A program made the translations under genes and the position numbers. A stretch of DNA of 48,894 nucleotides, from NCBI GenBank assembly GCA_030647965.1, contig JAUSIT010000006.1, positions 1 through 48,894 on the forward strand, in the 5' to 3' direction. The first letter of the stretch is position 1. The number at the start of each line of letters is the position of its first letter. The notes beneath the pieces were generated by a model. The model saw only the letters and a list, made by a program, of their open reading frames with translations. It ran no database searches and was not told the DNA's origin. This document shows positions 42,123-48,894 of this stretch, piece by piece. Origin of the DNA: Nanobdellota archaeon. GTDB taxonomy: Archaea > Nanobdellota > Nanobdellia > Pacearchaeales > GW2011-AR1.

Positions 42123-42204
42123 GGTTCAATCCCCGAAAACTTTTCGCTCTTGCAATCATTAAAAATTCAGTAGATATATCAAGAGTAAAATTTTTATGTC
42201 GGCG
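42123..42204 (+). pseudogene. broken 3' end of tRNA-Ser, interrupted by a hairpin
   Basis: GGTTCAATCCCCG (T-arm) and TGTCGGCG (acceptor with discriminator) match the intact tRNA 24 bases upstream, but a hairpin of about 61 bases separates them (42136-42196). Confidence 0.75.
42136..42196. mobile_element. nested hairpin element inside a tRNA remnant
   Basis: Left arm AAAACTTTTCGCTCTT and right arm AAGAGTAAAATTTTTA fit the 53-bp hairpin family with changes and a longer loop. It sits exactly between T-stem and acceptor sequence, so it was inserted after the tRNA copy arose. Confidence 0.7.
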
Positions 42205-42292
42205 TTTATCTGAATTGAACCAAAATTCTAAGAAAGATTATATAAACAAAAAGATTTATTATAGAATAAACATTTAAAAATATCAGAAAAAG

Positions 42293-42925
42293 ATGGAAAC
42301 AAAAGAAATTTTAAAAAAATCTGGCTGGATTTTTATGATTATAGCAAGTGTATTGATAATCTTATTTACAATAGGTTTTATTATTTCTCAATATGTTCAG
42401 ATTAAAAATGAAAATAAAAATAGCACAACCCAAAGTTATATCCCTCAAAAAAATATTCAGAAAACTTATTCAGAACCTCAATGGGGAGAAATGCCAATTT
42501 ACTATCAATTTGAGAATTTAAATTCCTGTGGAAAAATTATTCCTGAAAAAATTCTTAGGTCTTTTGAAAAAATAAAAATACAAACAAATAATACTGTTTA
42601 TTTTGAAGAAAACATAAACAAGCTAGGAATTAATATAACTTGCTATCAAGAAAATTCTAATGAAGAAACAATAGATGAAGCTGCTTATTTTACAAATAAA
42701 TACAGACAAATAACAAATGCAGAAATTAATTTTTATGACACTAATAATTCAGATTACAACCCTTTATGCAAAAATAGTTCATATATTGAAGTTCATCAAA
42801 TACTTCATGCACTAGGATTCGCACATTCAACAGATTCAAAAAGCATAATGAACCCAAATAAAAAATGCAATGAAACAATAGATACAGGGATAATTGATAA
42901 ACTAATAATAACCTATAAGCAATAA
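42293..42925 (+). CDS. membrane-anchored matrixin-like protein with Glu-to-Gln change
   Basis: A 210-residue protein with one N-terminal membrane helix (IFMIIASVLIILFTIGFII) and an outer domain. The zinc motif reads EVHQILHALGFAH (His168, 172, 178), matching HExxHxxGxxH of metzincins, with the SIMNP Met-turn at 184-188. The catalytic Glu is Gln169, so metal binding may persist but peptidase activity should be weak or lost. Likely a pseudoprotease or binding protein at the surface. Confidence 0.78.
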   Translation: METKEILKKSGWIFMIIASVLIILFTIGFIISQYVQIKNENKNSTTQSYIPQKNIQKTYSEPQWGEMPIYYQFENLNSCGKIIPEKILRSFEKIKIQTNNTVYFEENINKLGINITCYQENSNEETIDEAAYFTNKYRQITNAEINFYDTNNSDYNPLCKNSSYIEVHQILHALGFAHSTDSKSIMNPNKKCNETIDTGIIDKLIITYKQ

Positions 42926-42959
42926 AAGAATTTATAAACTAAACAATTCAAAATTAAAG

Positions 42960-43265
42960 ATGGAAAAAGATATTGGAAAGATAAAAAAGAATGACAATAC
43001 TGATATTGTTGTAAGAATTGATGATTTTGGAGGAAAGGCAGGATTAACAATAAGAGAATTTACAACTTCAGACAGATATACTGGATTTACAAAATCAGGA
43101 ACAAGAGTATCTGCAGAAAATTTTTCAGAATTTAAAGCTTTAATAGACAGTATAAAAGAGAGCGACTTAAAAGCAATGGAATCAAGTTCAGAAGATAAAG
43201 AAGCTCCTAAAAAAACAAAAAAAGTTGTTAAAGAATCTGAAGAAAATCCAGAAGATTATATCTAA
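42960..43265 (+). CDS. PC4-like transcription coactivator/ssDNA-binding protein
   Basis: A 101-residue protein. Residues about 8-65 (KIKKNDNTDIVVRIDDFGG, YTGFTKSGTRVSAENFSEF) match the PC4 single-strand-binding fold. The C-terminal 30 residues are an acidic/Lys tail (EDKEAPKKTKKVVKE). PC4 proteins bind melted DNA and help transcription. It stands next to the transcription factor TFS gene on the same strand. Confidence 0.82.
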   Translation: MEKDIGKIKKNDNTDIVVRIDDFGGKAGLTIREFTTSDRYTGFTKSGTRVSAENFSEFKALIDSIKESDLKAMESSSEDKEAPKKTKKVVKESEENPEDYI

Positions 43266-43301
43266 TGAAAAATTTAAATAGAACTAAAGAGGTATTAAAA
43301 A

Positions 43302-43610
43302 ATGCAATTTTGTCCTAAATGTGGTTCAATACTTGTCCAAAAAACAAAAAATTTTGGATGCCCTAGATGCAGTTATACTACTAAAGATAAAGTTAAACTA
43401 GAAATAAAAGAAAAAGTAAATGAAAAACAAAGAGTTGCTGTTATAACTGATACAGATGTTGATGTTCTTCCAACAGTTGAACAAACCTGCAAAGAATGCG
43501 GACATAACAAAGCACATTTCTGGACTTCACAAACTCGTTCTGGCGACGAAGCAGAAACAAAATTCTTCAGATGCAAAAAGTGTTTGCATACTTGGAGAGA
43601 ATATAAATAA
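43302..43610 (+). CDS. tfs: transcription factor S (TFS)
   Basis: A 102-residue TFS with two zinc ribbons: MQFCPKCGS...FGCPRCSY at the start and CKECGHNKAHFWTSQTRSGD...FFRCKKCLHTW at the end. The RSGDEAET loop keeps the acidic pair (normally RSADE) that makes RNA polymerase cut backtracked RNA. Standard length. Located after the PC4-like gene. Confidence 0.95.
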   Translation: MQFCPKCGSILVQKTKNFGCPRCSYTTKDKVKLEIKEKVNEKQRVAVITDTDVDVLPTVEQTCKECGHNKAHFWTSQTRSGDEAETKFFRCKKCLHTWREYK

Positions 43611-43711
43611 CAATATTTAAATTATTTCATAAAAAGCATATAATTTATTATCTTACCAAATTCTTTACCTTAAACACAAAATTATTTAAACTTTAAATAA
43701 CCTCGATTATT

Positions 43712-43918
43712 ATGGAATCACAAAATATATACAATAAAGACCTAGAACAAATCAGAATAGATATAGAATTAATAAAGGGATTATTAATGCCAAAGGTAGA
43801 TGAAGAAGGAGAATTATCTGATTGGGCTAAAAATGAATTAAAAAGAGCTAGAAATATGCCTGAATCTGAATGTATTTCTTTTGATGAAGTCAAAAAAAGA
43901 ATAAAAAACAAAAAATGA
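43712..43918 (+). CDS. antitoxin of a second RelE pair
   Basis: A 68-residue helical, acidic protein (IRIDIELIKGLLMPKVDEEGE, then LSDWAKNELKRARN and SFDEVKKRIKNKK) whose end overlaps the toxin start by 4 nt. This is the usual antitoxin place; the fold is helical and not clearly RHH. Confidence 0.75.
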   Translation: MESQNIYNKDLEQIRIDIELIKGLLMPKVDEEGELSDWAKNELKRARNMPESECISFDEVKKRIKNKK

Positions 43919-44166
43919 GTTTTTCAATAATTTTTGATAAAGAGGCGGTAAAGTATTTAGAAAGTCTACCTTCAAATATTTCTGAAAGAATAATTAATAA
44001 GTTTGAAGAAATAAAAGAAAATCCTTTTAGATATATAGAACATTATGAGGGAGAATACTATAAAATTAGGATAGGGGATTACAGGGCTTTAATTGATATA
44101 GACTACTCTAGAAAAATTTTATTTATTAGAATTATTGACAAACGGGGAAGAGTCTATAAAAGATAA
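43915..44166 (+). CDS. RelE/ParE-family toxin
   Basis: An 83-residue RelE-like protein: FSIIFDKEAVKYLESLPSNI, ENPFRYIEHYEGEYYKIRIG and DYRALIDIDYSRKILFIRII, ending RGRVYKR with the basic catalytic end of archaeal RelE. Coupled by ATGA overlap to the antitoxin gene. Confidence 0.88.
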   Translation: MSFSIIFDKEAVKYLESLPSNISERIINKFEEIKENPFRYIEHYEGEYYKIRIGDYRALIDIDYSRKILFIRIIDKRGRVYKR

Positions 44167-44197
44167 GAAAATAAATTATTATATCTTTTAATTTTTA

Positions 44198-44401
44198 TCA
44201 TTCAACCCATCTAAGATTTCCATTTTCATCTCTAATAAGTTCAAGATTATATTTTAATAAAGGCAATTGAGAATTTTCCAAAGATTTACTTTCATAAGAT
44301 TGTTGTATGGGTAATGCTTCATCGCCTATTCCAGAATCACCCCAAGTTCCTTCAATAGCTTCTGTAGCAACCATCCCCAAAATATCATTCATACTATTCA
44401 T
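44198..44401 (-). CDS. small acidic protein of unknown function
   Basis: A 67-residue acidic protein (MNSMNDILGMVATEAIEGTW, ending GNLRWVE). A TTTAAA element about 26 bases before the ATG supports a leaderless gene. No family recognised. Its sequence is not repeat-derived. Confidence 0.5.
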   Translation of the reverse strand: MNSMNDILGMVATEAIEGTWGDSGIGDEALPIQQSYESKSLENSQLPLLKYNLELIRDENGNLRWVE

Positions 44402-44469
44402 AATTAAATAAAATTAATTTAGTTTAAATAATTATTGGATTTTAAACTATTAAACTTAAAAGATAATTA

Positions 44470-44660
44470 TCTAAAAGGAGTTTGCTTTAACAAGCAAAAA
44501 TAAATGGAATTTTCTAGCGAAAATTACTAATAGTTAATTAATCAGTGGGGGCTGCAAAAAGTTTCGCTCTTGCAATAAGTAACGCAATATAGAAGAGTAA
44601 AACTTTTTCTAGGCGACTTCTTATAAAAACGAAGTGCAATAATTAATAAAAGTAATTTCT
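44470..44660 (+). repeat. dispersed inverted-end element with hairpin insert
   Basis: Left part GTTTGCTTTAACAAGCAAA, GGAATTTTCTAGCGAAAATT, core halves GGGGGCTGC and CTAGGCGACTTCT split by a hairpin at 44556-44608, then AAAAACGAAGTGCAATAATT. Confidence 0.75.
44556..44608. mobile_element. nested 53-bp hairpin element at core apex
   Basis: AAAAAGTTTCGCTCTT and AAGAGTAAAACTTTTT arms, loop with AAGTAACGCAATATAG; 53 bases, in the same place in its host as the copies at 17016 and 29368. Confidence 0.75.
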
Positions 44661-44678
44661 ATAAATTTATTTAATAAC

Positions 44679-44804
44679 ATCAAAAAAACAATGGGGCACC
44701 ACACTTTAAAATGTGTGGTTTGTAAAGCCCCTTGTTTTTAGGATGATCCAAAATCTAAACATTAAAGTTACGCCACATTCTAAAGAATGTGGTTAGATTT
44801 ATGG
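44679..44804 (-). ncRNA. structured intergenic element 2 (copy without hairpin insert)
   Basis: On the minus strand: AAATCTAA and TTTAGATTT enclose CCACATTC/GAATGTGG and the linker GTAACTTTAATG; next GATCATCCTAAAAACAAG, then GGGGC and GCCCC enclosing CCACACATTTTAAAGTGTGG. It ends in a T-rich stretch. Compared with element 1 the stem sequences differ on both sides while pairing is kept; linkers are nearly unchanged. Confidence 0.5.
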
Positions 44805-44916
44805 ACATCTTATAAAAAATTTAATCTTAAAATAAACTCAAACATATACATCCCGATATATATTTTCTAAAGTTTTAAAAACTCCCCCAACCTAATCAAT
44901 CCAGGAGGTGTATTAA

Positions 44917-45111
44917 ATGCCAAAAAAGATAGTAACAGATAATAAAGGATGCTGTATGCATAAAGGATTAATGGGAACTAAGATGTTAGTTTTAGGTCTT
45001 TTAATTATTGCAAACGCATACTGGATGGTAATGAGTTGGGCTTATTTTATAGCTTTAATAGTTATAATTGCAGGATTATCTAAAATGATAATGCCACATT
45101 ATCACGAATAA
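44917..45111 (+). CDS. small two-helix membrane protein
   Basis: A 64-residue protein with a Cys/His-bearing start (KGCCMHKG) and two membrane helices (TKMLVLGLLIIANAYW, WAYFIALIVIIAGL), ending HYHE. The ribosome site CAGGAGGTG before ATG 44917 is one of the strongest here. No function known. Confidence 0.65.
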   Translation: MPKKIVTDNKGCCMHKGLMGTKMLVLGLLIIANAYWMVMSWAYFIALIVIIAGLSKMIMPHYHE

Positions 45112-45186
45112 ATTTTCCAAAATAAGAAATAAGAAATAATTTTTTTTAATTTATAATTAATCAGGACAGTTATAACACTATAACTG

Positions 45187-45426
45187 TTAAGTAAACTATC
45201 AAACTTAACATGCAACTTCGTTGGAATAGTTTGCTTGAACAAGCAAAAATTAATAGAATTATCTAGCGAAAAAATTTTTACTCTTGCAATATATCCTTTA
45301 AGATACTAAGAGCAAAATTTTTTCAATTTCTAAGATTAATTAATAAATCGTTAGGAGCCGCTAGGCGACTTAATATTATAATAGAATGCAATAATTAGTA
45401 AATGTAAAGTTTACAGGTTTACTTAA
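45187..45426 (+). repeat. dispersed inverted-end element, best-preserved copy
   Basis: Begins GTTAAGTAAACT and ends GTTTACTTAAC, its clear terminal inverted repeats. Inside: CATGCAACTTCGTTGGAATA, TTTGCTTGAACAAGCAAA, a hairpin insert (45269-45323), and the intact core GGAGCCGCTAGGCGACTTAA. A separate 9-bp hairpin ACAGTTATA/TATAACTGT at 45165-45187 touches the left end. It lies between a membrane protein gene and tRNA-Lys. Confidence 0.8.
45269..45323. mobile_element. nested hairpin element, diverged copy in the left half of its host
   Basis: AAAAATTTTTACTCTT and AAGAGCAAAATTTTTT arms around a loop with ATATATCCTTTAAGAT. Inserted after TATCTAGCG, at a place different from the core apex. Confidence 0.65.
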
Positions 45427-45470
45427 CAATAACAAACATTTTTTAAACACAAAATAACTTATTTTTTAAA

Positions 45471-45602
45471 GGCCTCGTAGCTCAGTCTGGTTAGAGTACC
45501 GGACTCTTATGTAAGGAACCAAGGTTCCTTGACATTCAACTTCCTTTGAATTTCAGGGGCAGAGATATCCGGGTGTCGGGGGTTCAACTCCCCTCGGGGC
45601 CA
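45471..45602 (+). tRNA. tRNA-Lys (CUU anticodon) with a 57-base intron
   Basis: Acceptor GGCCTCG/CGGGGCC with discriminator A; anticodon stem CCGGA/TCCGG; spliced loop CTCTTAA (anticodon CTT). The intron runs 45510-45566, at the standard 37/38 position. Its edges form a bulge-helix-bulge: CTCT pairs with AGAG in 4 bp, with 3-base bulges TAT and ATA cut in the middle. The intron has a hairpin AAGGAACC/GGTTCCTT. No CCA encoded. Splicing endonuclease plus RtcB (19873) would mature it. Confidence 0.93.
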
Positions 45603-45656
45603 TTTATCCTTTTTCTGAATAACAATCCTTAAAAACATTAGAAAAAGTTCAAATAA

Positions 45657-45959
45657 ATGAACAGACGAAAAGCATTAGGGCTAACAGGATTATTATTTGC
45701 TTCATTTATTTCTAAAAGCTCAGAAGCTCAAAAATATAATCCCTTAAGTATAAATAATTCTGTATGTTCTCCAGATGGATTAAATATTTTTTCAGATAAA
45801 TTATTTATATCAAAAATTCAAAAAGATTATAATCCTCCAACAAAAGAAAAAATTAAACAAGTTATAAGAGGCAGTATTCTTTTTGGAGCATATGTTTATC
45901 TTTTTCGAGAATTGAGTATAAATGGGGCATATAAAATTCCAACAGATTACAAAGATTAA
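45657..45959 (+). CDS. small Tat-signal protein
   Basis: A 100-residue protein opening MNRRKALGLTGLLFASFISK, a twin-arginine signal like the one at 19638, with a cut site near SEAQ. The mature part has one Cys and a hydrophobic stretch near the end (RGSILFGAYVYLFREL). Function unknown. Confidence 0.65.
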   Translation: MNRRKALGLTGLLFASFISKSSEAQKYNPLSINNSVCSPDGLNIFSDKLFISKIQKDYNPPTKEKIKQVIRGSILFGAYVYLFRELSINGAYKIPTDYKD

Positions 45960-46180
45960 TCAATTAAAACCTTAGAACAAAGATATATAGATTCTTTACC
46001 AGAAAAAGCATCATCCCTTTTTCTTATGCAATATTTGCATATTTCAGAAGGATAAATGCACTGCTTATTTTCTTCAAAAATACGTGCATCAAAAGGCAAA
46101 TCTTGGCAAAATTGAATAAGAATTTCTTCTAAAAAATTGTGAATTTTAATGCCTTTTTCAAGAATTTCCATATCTTCCAT
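45956..46180 (-). CDS. small Cys-containing protein
   Basis: A 74-residue protein with Cys in IQFCQDLPFD, CIYPSEICKYCIRKRD and YLCSKVL, a possible metal site. It starts 2 nt after the stop of the winged-helix regulator gene on the same strand, so they share an operon. No family recognised. Confidence 0.6.
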   Translation of the reverse strand: MEDMEILEKGIKIHNFLEEILIQFCQDLPFDARIFEENKQCIYPSEICKYCIRKRDDAFSGKESIYLCSKVLID

Positions 46181-46182
46181 AT

Positions 46183-46449
46183 TTATCCAACAATAGTTCT
46201 TACTGCATCAATATGTTCTGCTACTTCTTGACCTCTCTTAGTCAATTTGATTATCTTTATTCTGCCTTTTTTCTCAAAAACAACTAATCCAAGCTCTTCT
46301 AAAGTCTGAAGAATCTTTACTGCATGGCTATAAGTGCAATCAACTTCTTTTGCTAAAATAGAGCCATATTTTGCTCTTGAAACTTTCTTTAATGCAATTA
46401 GAATTAATGCAGGTTTTCTTCTAAAAAATAAATCAAAGTTATTTGCCAT
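46183..46449 (-). CDS. winged-helix transcriptional regulator
   Basis: An 88-residue MarR/PadR-sized winged helix: ALKKVSRAKYGSILAKEVDCTYSHAVKILQ is the recognition helix region, KKGRIKIIKLTKRGQEVAEH the wing and last helix. No ligand domain. Likely regulates itself and the small Cys gene downstream. Confidence 0.82.
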   Translation of the reverse strand: MANNFDLFFRRKPALILIALKKVSRAKYGSILAKEVDCTYSHAVKILQTLEELGLVVFEKKGRIKIIKLTKRGQEVAEHIDAVRTIVG

Positions 46450-46637
46450 TTTAGTGTATTTTATAATATATTTTTTAATCTATATATCAGGATGAGATTG
46501 AGCTTATAAAGTTTTCCTAGAAAATTCGTCCACGACTAGTAGAGAAAAAATAAGGCATATTTTCCACCAACTATTGTAAAGTTACAATAAAAATAACTCA
46601 AAGTAAGTTTTAAATATCATACTCTTTTCAATATTAT

Positions 46638-47993
46638 ATGATAGATATCAAAATCATCAGAGAAAACCCAGAACTAGTAAAAGAAAACATAAAAAAGAAA
46701 TTTCAGATAGAAAAACTACCTCTTGTGGATAAAGTCAAAGAATTAGATGAAGAATGGAGAAAAACAAGATTAGAAGCAGACAATTTAAGAGCAGAAAGAA
46801 ACAAACTTTCTGAACAGATTAATCAGGCAAAAAAAGATAAAAACGAAAAAAAAGCCCAGGAAATTATAAAAAAAGCAAAAGAAATTCCAGAACAAATTGC
46901 AAAGCTGGAAGAAAAAGAAAAAGCTCTTGAATTACAGATTAAAGAAATTATGTATAAAATTCCCAACATAATTCACAAATCAGTTCCTATTGGAAAAAAT
47001 GACGCTGAAAATGTTGAAATAAAAAGAATTGGCACTCCAAAAAAATTTAATTTTAAAATAAAAAGCCATGCTGAATTAGGGGAAGAGCTTAAAATTTTAG
47101 ATTTTGACACTTCTGCAGAAATTTCAGGAAAAGGATTTTACATTATGAAAGGAAAACTCGCAGAATTAAATATGGCATTGATTAATTTTGCAAGAGACCA
47201 CATGATAAAAAATGGATTTTTATATGTTGAGCCACCATTAATGATTAAAAAAGAAGTTTTAACAGGAGTTTATTCAAATAATGAAATAGATGCAATGGCA
47301 TATAAAATTGAAGGAGAAAATCTTTATCTTATTGCAACATCTGAACATCCTTTAATCGGCCAGTTTATTAATAAAATTCTAAAAAAAGAAGAACTTCCGA
47401 TAAAACAAACCGGATATAGTATGTGTTTTAGAAAAGAAATTGGAAGCCATGGAATAGATGAAAAAGGGATTTACAGAACACACCAATTTAACAAGCAAGA
47501 AATGGTATTAATCTGCGAACCAGAAGATTCTTACAAATGGTATGATAAAATGTTAAGTTATTCAATAGATATTTTCAAAGCTTTAGAAATTCCAATAAGA
47601 GTTTTAGAATGCTGTTCAGGAGATTTAGCTGACTTAAAAGCAAAATCATGTGATTTAGAAGCATGGAGCCCAAGACAAGAAAAATATTTTGAAATTACTT
47701 CTTTAACAAATATGGAAGAAGCACAGGCAAGAAGATTAAATATAAAAATTGATGACAAGGGGAAAAAATACTTTGCACATACACTAAATAATACTGTTAT
47801 AGCAACTTCAAGAGCACTAGTAGCAATAATGGAAAATCATCAGCAAGCAGACGGCTCAATAAAAATACCCAAAGCATTATGGCCTTACACTGGATTCAAA
47901 GAAATAAGAAAAGAAGAAAAGAAAATTGAAAAAACAGAGAAAAAAACTCCAAAAAAAGAAGTTAAAAAGAAGCCAGCAAAAAAGAAAAAATGA
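46638..47993 (+). CDS. serS: seryl-tRNA synthetase
   Basis: A 451-residue SerRS. The N-terminal coiled coil (about 25-105) grips the long arm of tRNA-Ser; class II motifs follow (EHPLIGQ, GYSMCFRKEIGSHGIDEKGI, HQFNKQEMVL, and NTVIATSRALVAIMENHQQ). A Lys-rich tail (KKTPKKEVKKKPAKKKK) is added at the end and may help bind RNA. TTTAAATA about 26 bases before the ATG suggests a leaderless message. It charges the tRNA-Ser encoded at 42019. Confidence 0.97.
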   Translation: MIDIKIIRENPELVKENIKKKFQIEKLPLVDKVKELDEEWRKTRLEADNLRAERNKLSEQINQAKKDKNEKKAQEIIKKAKEIPEQIAKLEEKEKALELQIKEIMYKIPNIIHKSVPIGKNDAENVEIKRIGTPKKFNFKIKSHAELGEELKILDFDTSAEISGKGFYIMKGKLAELNMALINFARDHMIKNGFLYVEPPLMIKKEVLTGVYSNNEIDAMAYKIEGENLYLIATSEHPLIGQFINKILKKEELPIKQTGYSMCFRKEIGSHGIDEKGIYRTHQFNKQEMVLICEPEDSYKWYDKMLSYSIDIFKALEIPIRVLECCSGDLADLKAKSCDLEAWSPRQEKYFEITSLTNMEEAQARRLNIKIDDKGKKYFAHTLNNTVIATSRALVAIMENHQQADGSIKIPKALWPYTGFKEIRKEEKKIEKTEKKTPKKEVKKKPAKKKK

Positions 47994-48109
47994 AAATAAA
48001 TTTTTTAAATGTCTTTGAAAGCATCCAAGAAGCATAGAAAGAAATTGAAGCAGGGAAATGCAGAAAAGTTAGCAAAGAAGAATTCTTAAAAAATATCAAA
48101 GAATGGTAG
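47990..48109 (+). pseudogene. antitoxin-like frame interrupted by TAG
   Basis: The ATG overlaps the serS stop. The frame reads MKINFLNVFESIQEA, TAG at 48035, then KEIEAGKCRKVSKEEFLKNI to a second TAG. The second part resembles the end of RelB-type antitoxins. TAG is used as a normal stop by other genes here, so this looks like a decayed gene rather than recoding. No toxin gene follows. Confidence 0.6.
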
Positions 48110-48197
48110 AGATTATTTATAACTCGGTTTATATAAATTATCCCACATAAATTTATTAATTAAAAAATTTGTCTTTTATTAAAAGGATGATAAAAAG

Positions 48198-48728
48198 ATG
48201 ATAATTACAATTTCAGGAAAACCTGGTTCTGGTAAAAATACTGTTTCAGATATTCTTGCAAAAGAGCTAAATCTAGAAAGATATAGTGTTGGGAATTATA
48301 GAAGAGAAATGGCAAGAAAAAGAGGACTAACTATTGCAGAACTTAATGCACTTGGAGAAAAAGAAGATTTTACAGATAAAGAAGCAGACAACTGGCAAAT
48401 TGAAATAGGAAAAACAAAAGATAATTTTATTATAGACGGAAAACTAAGCTATTATTTTATTCCAAACTCTCTAAAAGTTTTTCTTAATGTTTCTCCCGAA
48501 ATAGGTTCAAGAAGAATAATGCTTCACGGCAGAATTGAAGAAAGAATGAATAATGAACAAGAAGCACTAAGATTATGGCACGAAAGATATAATTCAGATA
48601 TAATAAGATATCAAAAATACTATGGGCTAAATCCCCATGATAAAGAACAATTTGATTTTATTCTGGATACATCTTATCGGACAATTGATAAAGTTGTCGA
48701 AGAGACTTTAGGGTTTATAAGAAGATAA
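48198..48728 (+). CDS. cmk: archaeal-type cytidylate kinase
   Basis: A 176-residue kinase with P-loop ISGKPGSGKNTVSDIL, then YSVGNYRREMARKRGLT and FIIDGKLSYYFIPNSL, and the lid-region Arg residues (SRRIMLHGRIEER), fitting the archaeal short CMP kinase. It makes CDP/dCDP from CMP/dCMP. AAAGGATGAT lies before the ATG. Confidence 0.93.
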   Translation: MIITISGKPGSGKNTVSDILAKELNLERYSVGNYRREMARKRGLTIAELNALGEKEDFTDKEADNWQIEIGKTKDNFIIDGKLSYYFIPNSLKVFLNVSPEIGSRRIMLHGRIEERMNNEQEALRLWHERYNSDIIRYQKYYGLNPHDKEQFDFILDTSYRTIDKVVEETLGFIRR

Positions 48729-48775
48729 AATTCACTAACCTCAAACTTTATAAATAAAATATATCTAATATAAAA

Positions 48776-48894
48776 ATGGCTGAAATGAGTATGCCCGGGA
48801 GCAGTTATGGCGGGCTTGTAAGATATAATGAAGAATATCCTTCTAAATTAAAATTCAAAGCACCTCATGTAATTATAATGGTAGCTCTAGTAAT
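48776..48894 (+). CDS. Sec61 beta subunit of the protein translocase, 3' end missing
   Basis: MAEMSMPGSSYGGLVRYNEE, then KLKFKAPHVIIMVALV, the archaeal Sec61 beta pattern of a Gly/Ser start, RY-(D/N)EE and a single membrane helix, which is cut by the window end. TTTATAAA (48747-48754) lies about 26 bases before the ATG. It is part of the SecYE beta channel. Confidence 0.9.
   Translation, partial: MAEMSMPGSSYGGLVRYNEEYPSKLKFKAPHVIIMVALV

Noticed and set aside
41900-42204. tRNA-Ser halves as a split or permuted tRNA
   Set aside because: The D-loop of the left half carries a 52-base insert, no complementary leader sequences join the halves, and an intact tRNA-Ser lies between them. Remnants are the simpler reading.

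Overview
The window is a compact, very AT-rich stretch of archaeal chromosome. Archaeal markers are an archaeal-type CCA-adding enzyme, the OapB/OapC/Era-like GTPase trio, RtcB with archaease, TFS, PC4-like protein, Sec61 beta, archaeal cytidylate kinase, an SRP RNA with an Alu domain, and a tRNA with a bulge-helix-bulge intron. Promoters are TATA boxes about 26 nt before the start codon (leaderless). Small genes, many short secreted or membrane proteins, bacterial-looking enzymes (CoaD, RlmN-like) and the type IV pilus set suggest a DPANN archaeon, perhaps of the Woesearchaeota/Pacearchaeota kind. This placement is inference.

Layout: 1-1424 end of a TrmB-like regulator and three small ORFs; 1654-4718 cca, oapC, oapB and an Era-like GTPase, with a five-unit tandem repeat in front of oapC; 4748-7423 large surface protein; 7472-13413 the most interesting region (below); 13425-15857 GLUG-repeat surface protein; 15903-24727 RNA and cofactor enzymes (Trm5-like, RlmN-like, RtcB, CoaD, archaease, Ogg) with HicBA; 24958-27864 a RelE module, a metalloprotease-like protein and a HerA-like ATPase; 28064-38256 a type IV pilus locus on the minus strand with two core membrane proteins, one ATPase and many pilin-like subunits; 38493-38750 SRP RNA; 38846-44401 nucleotidyltransferase, glutamine synthetase, tRNA-Ser with two broken copies, PC4 and TFS, and a second RelE module; 44917-48894 tRNA-Lys with intron, SerRS, cytidylate kinase and the start of Sec61 beta.

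The candidate new system lies at 7472-13413. Two tiny genes, 9363-9509 (minus, 48 aa) and 11680-11820 (plus, 46 aa), share the same 14-bp TATA block, the same 18-bp spacing to ATG and the same first codons (MEKLE). The first precedes a radical SAM/SPASM enzyme and a GNAT acetyltransferase with a PqqD-like N-terminus. The second precedes a TIKI/TraB-like protein and an E1/ThiF/MccB-like adenylating enzyme with an N-terminal recognition-like domain. A HExxH protein and a secreted protein with dockerin-like repeats and a type IX-secretion-like C-terminal tail lie between them. I read this as a twin archaeal ribosomally made, post-translationally modified peptide (RiPP) locus. The genes are visible; the function is inferred.

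The intergenic space is full of repeats. One family is a roughly 180-290 bp element with inverted ends (GTTAAGTAAAC/GTTTACTTAAC) and an imperfect palindromic core. Some copies carry a second, 53-bp perfect-stem hairpin (AAAAAGTTTTGCTCTT/AAGAGCAAAACTTTTT) at the core apex. The same hairpin also interrupts a tRNA-Ser remnant and a separate structured element whose other copy lacks it, so it behaves like a small mobile element.
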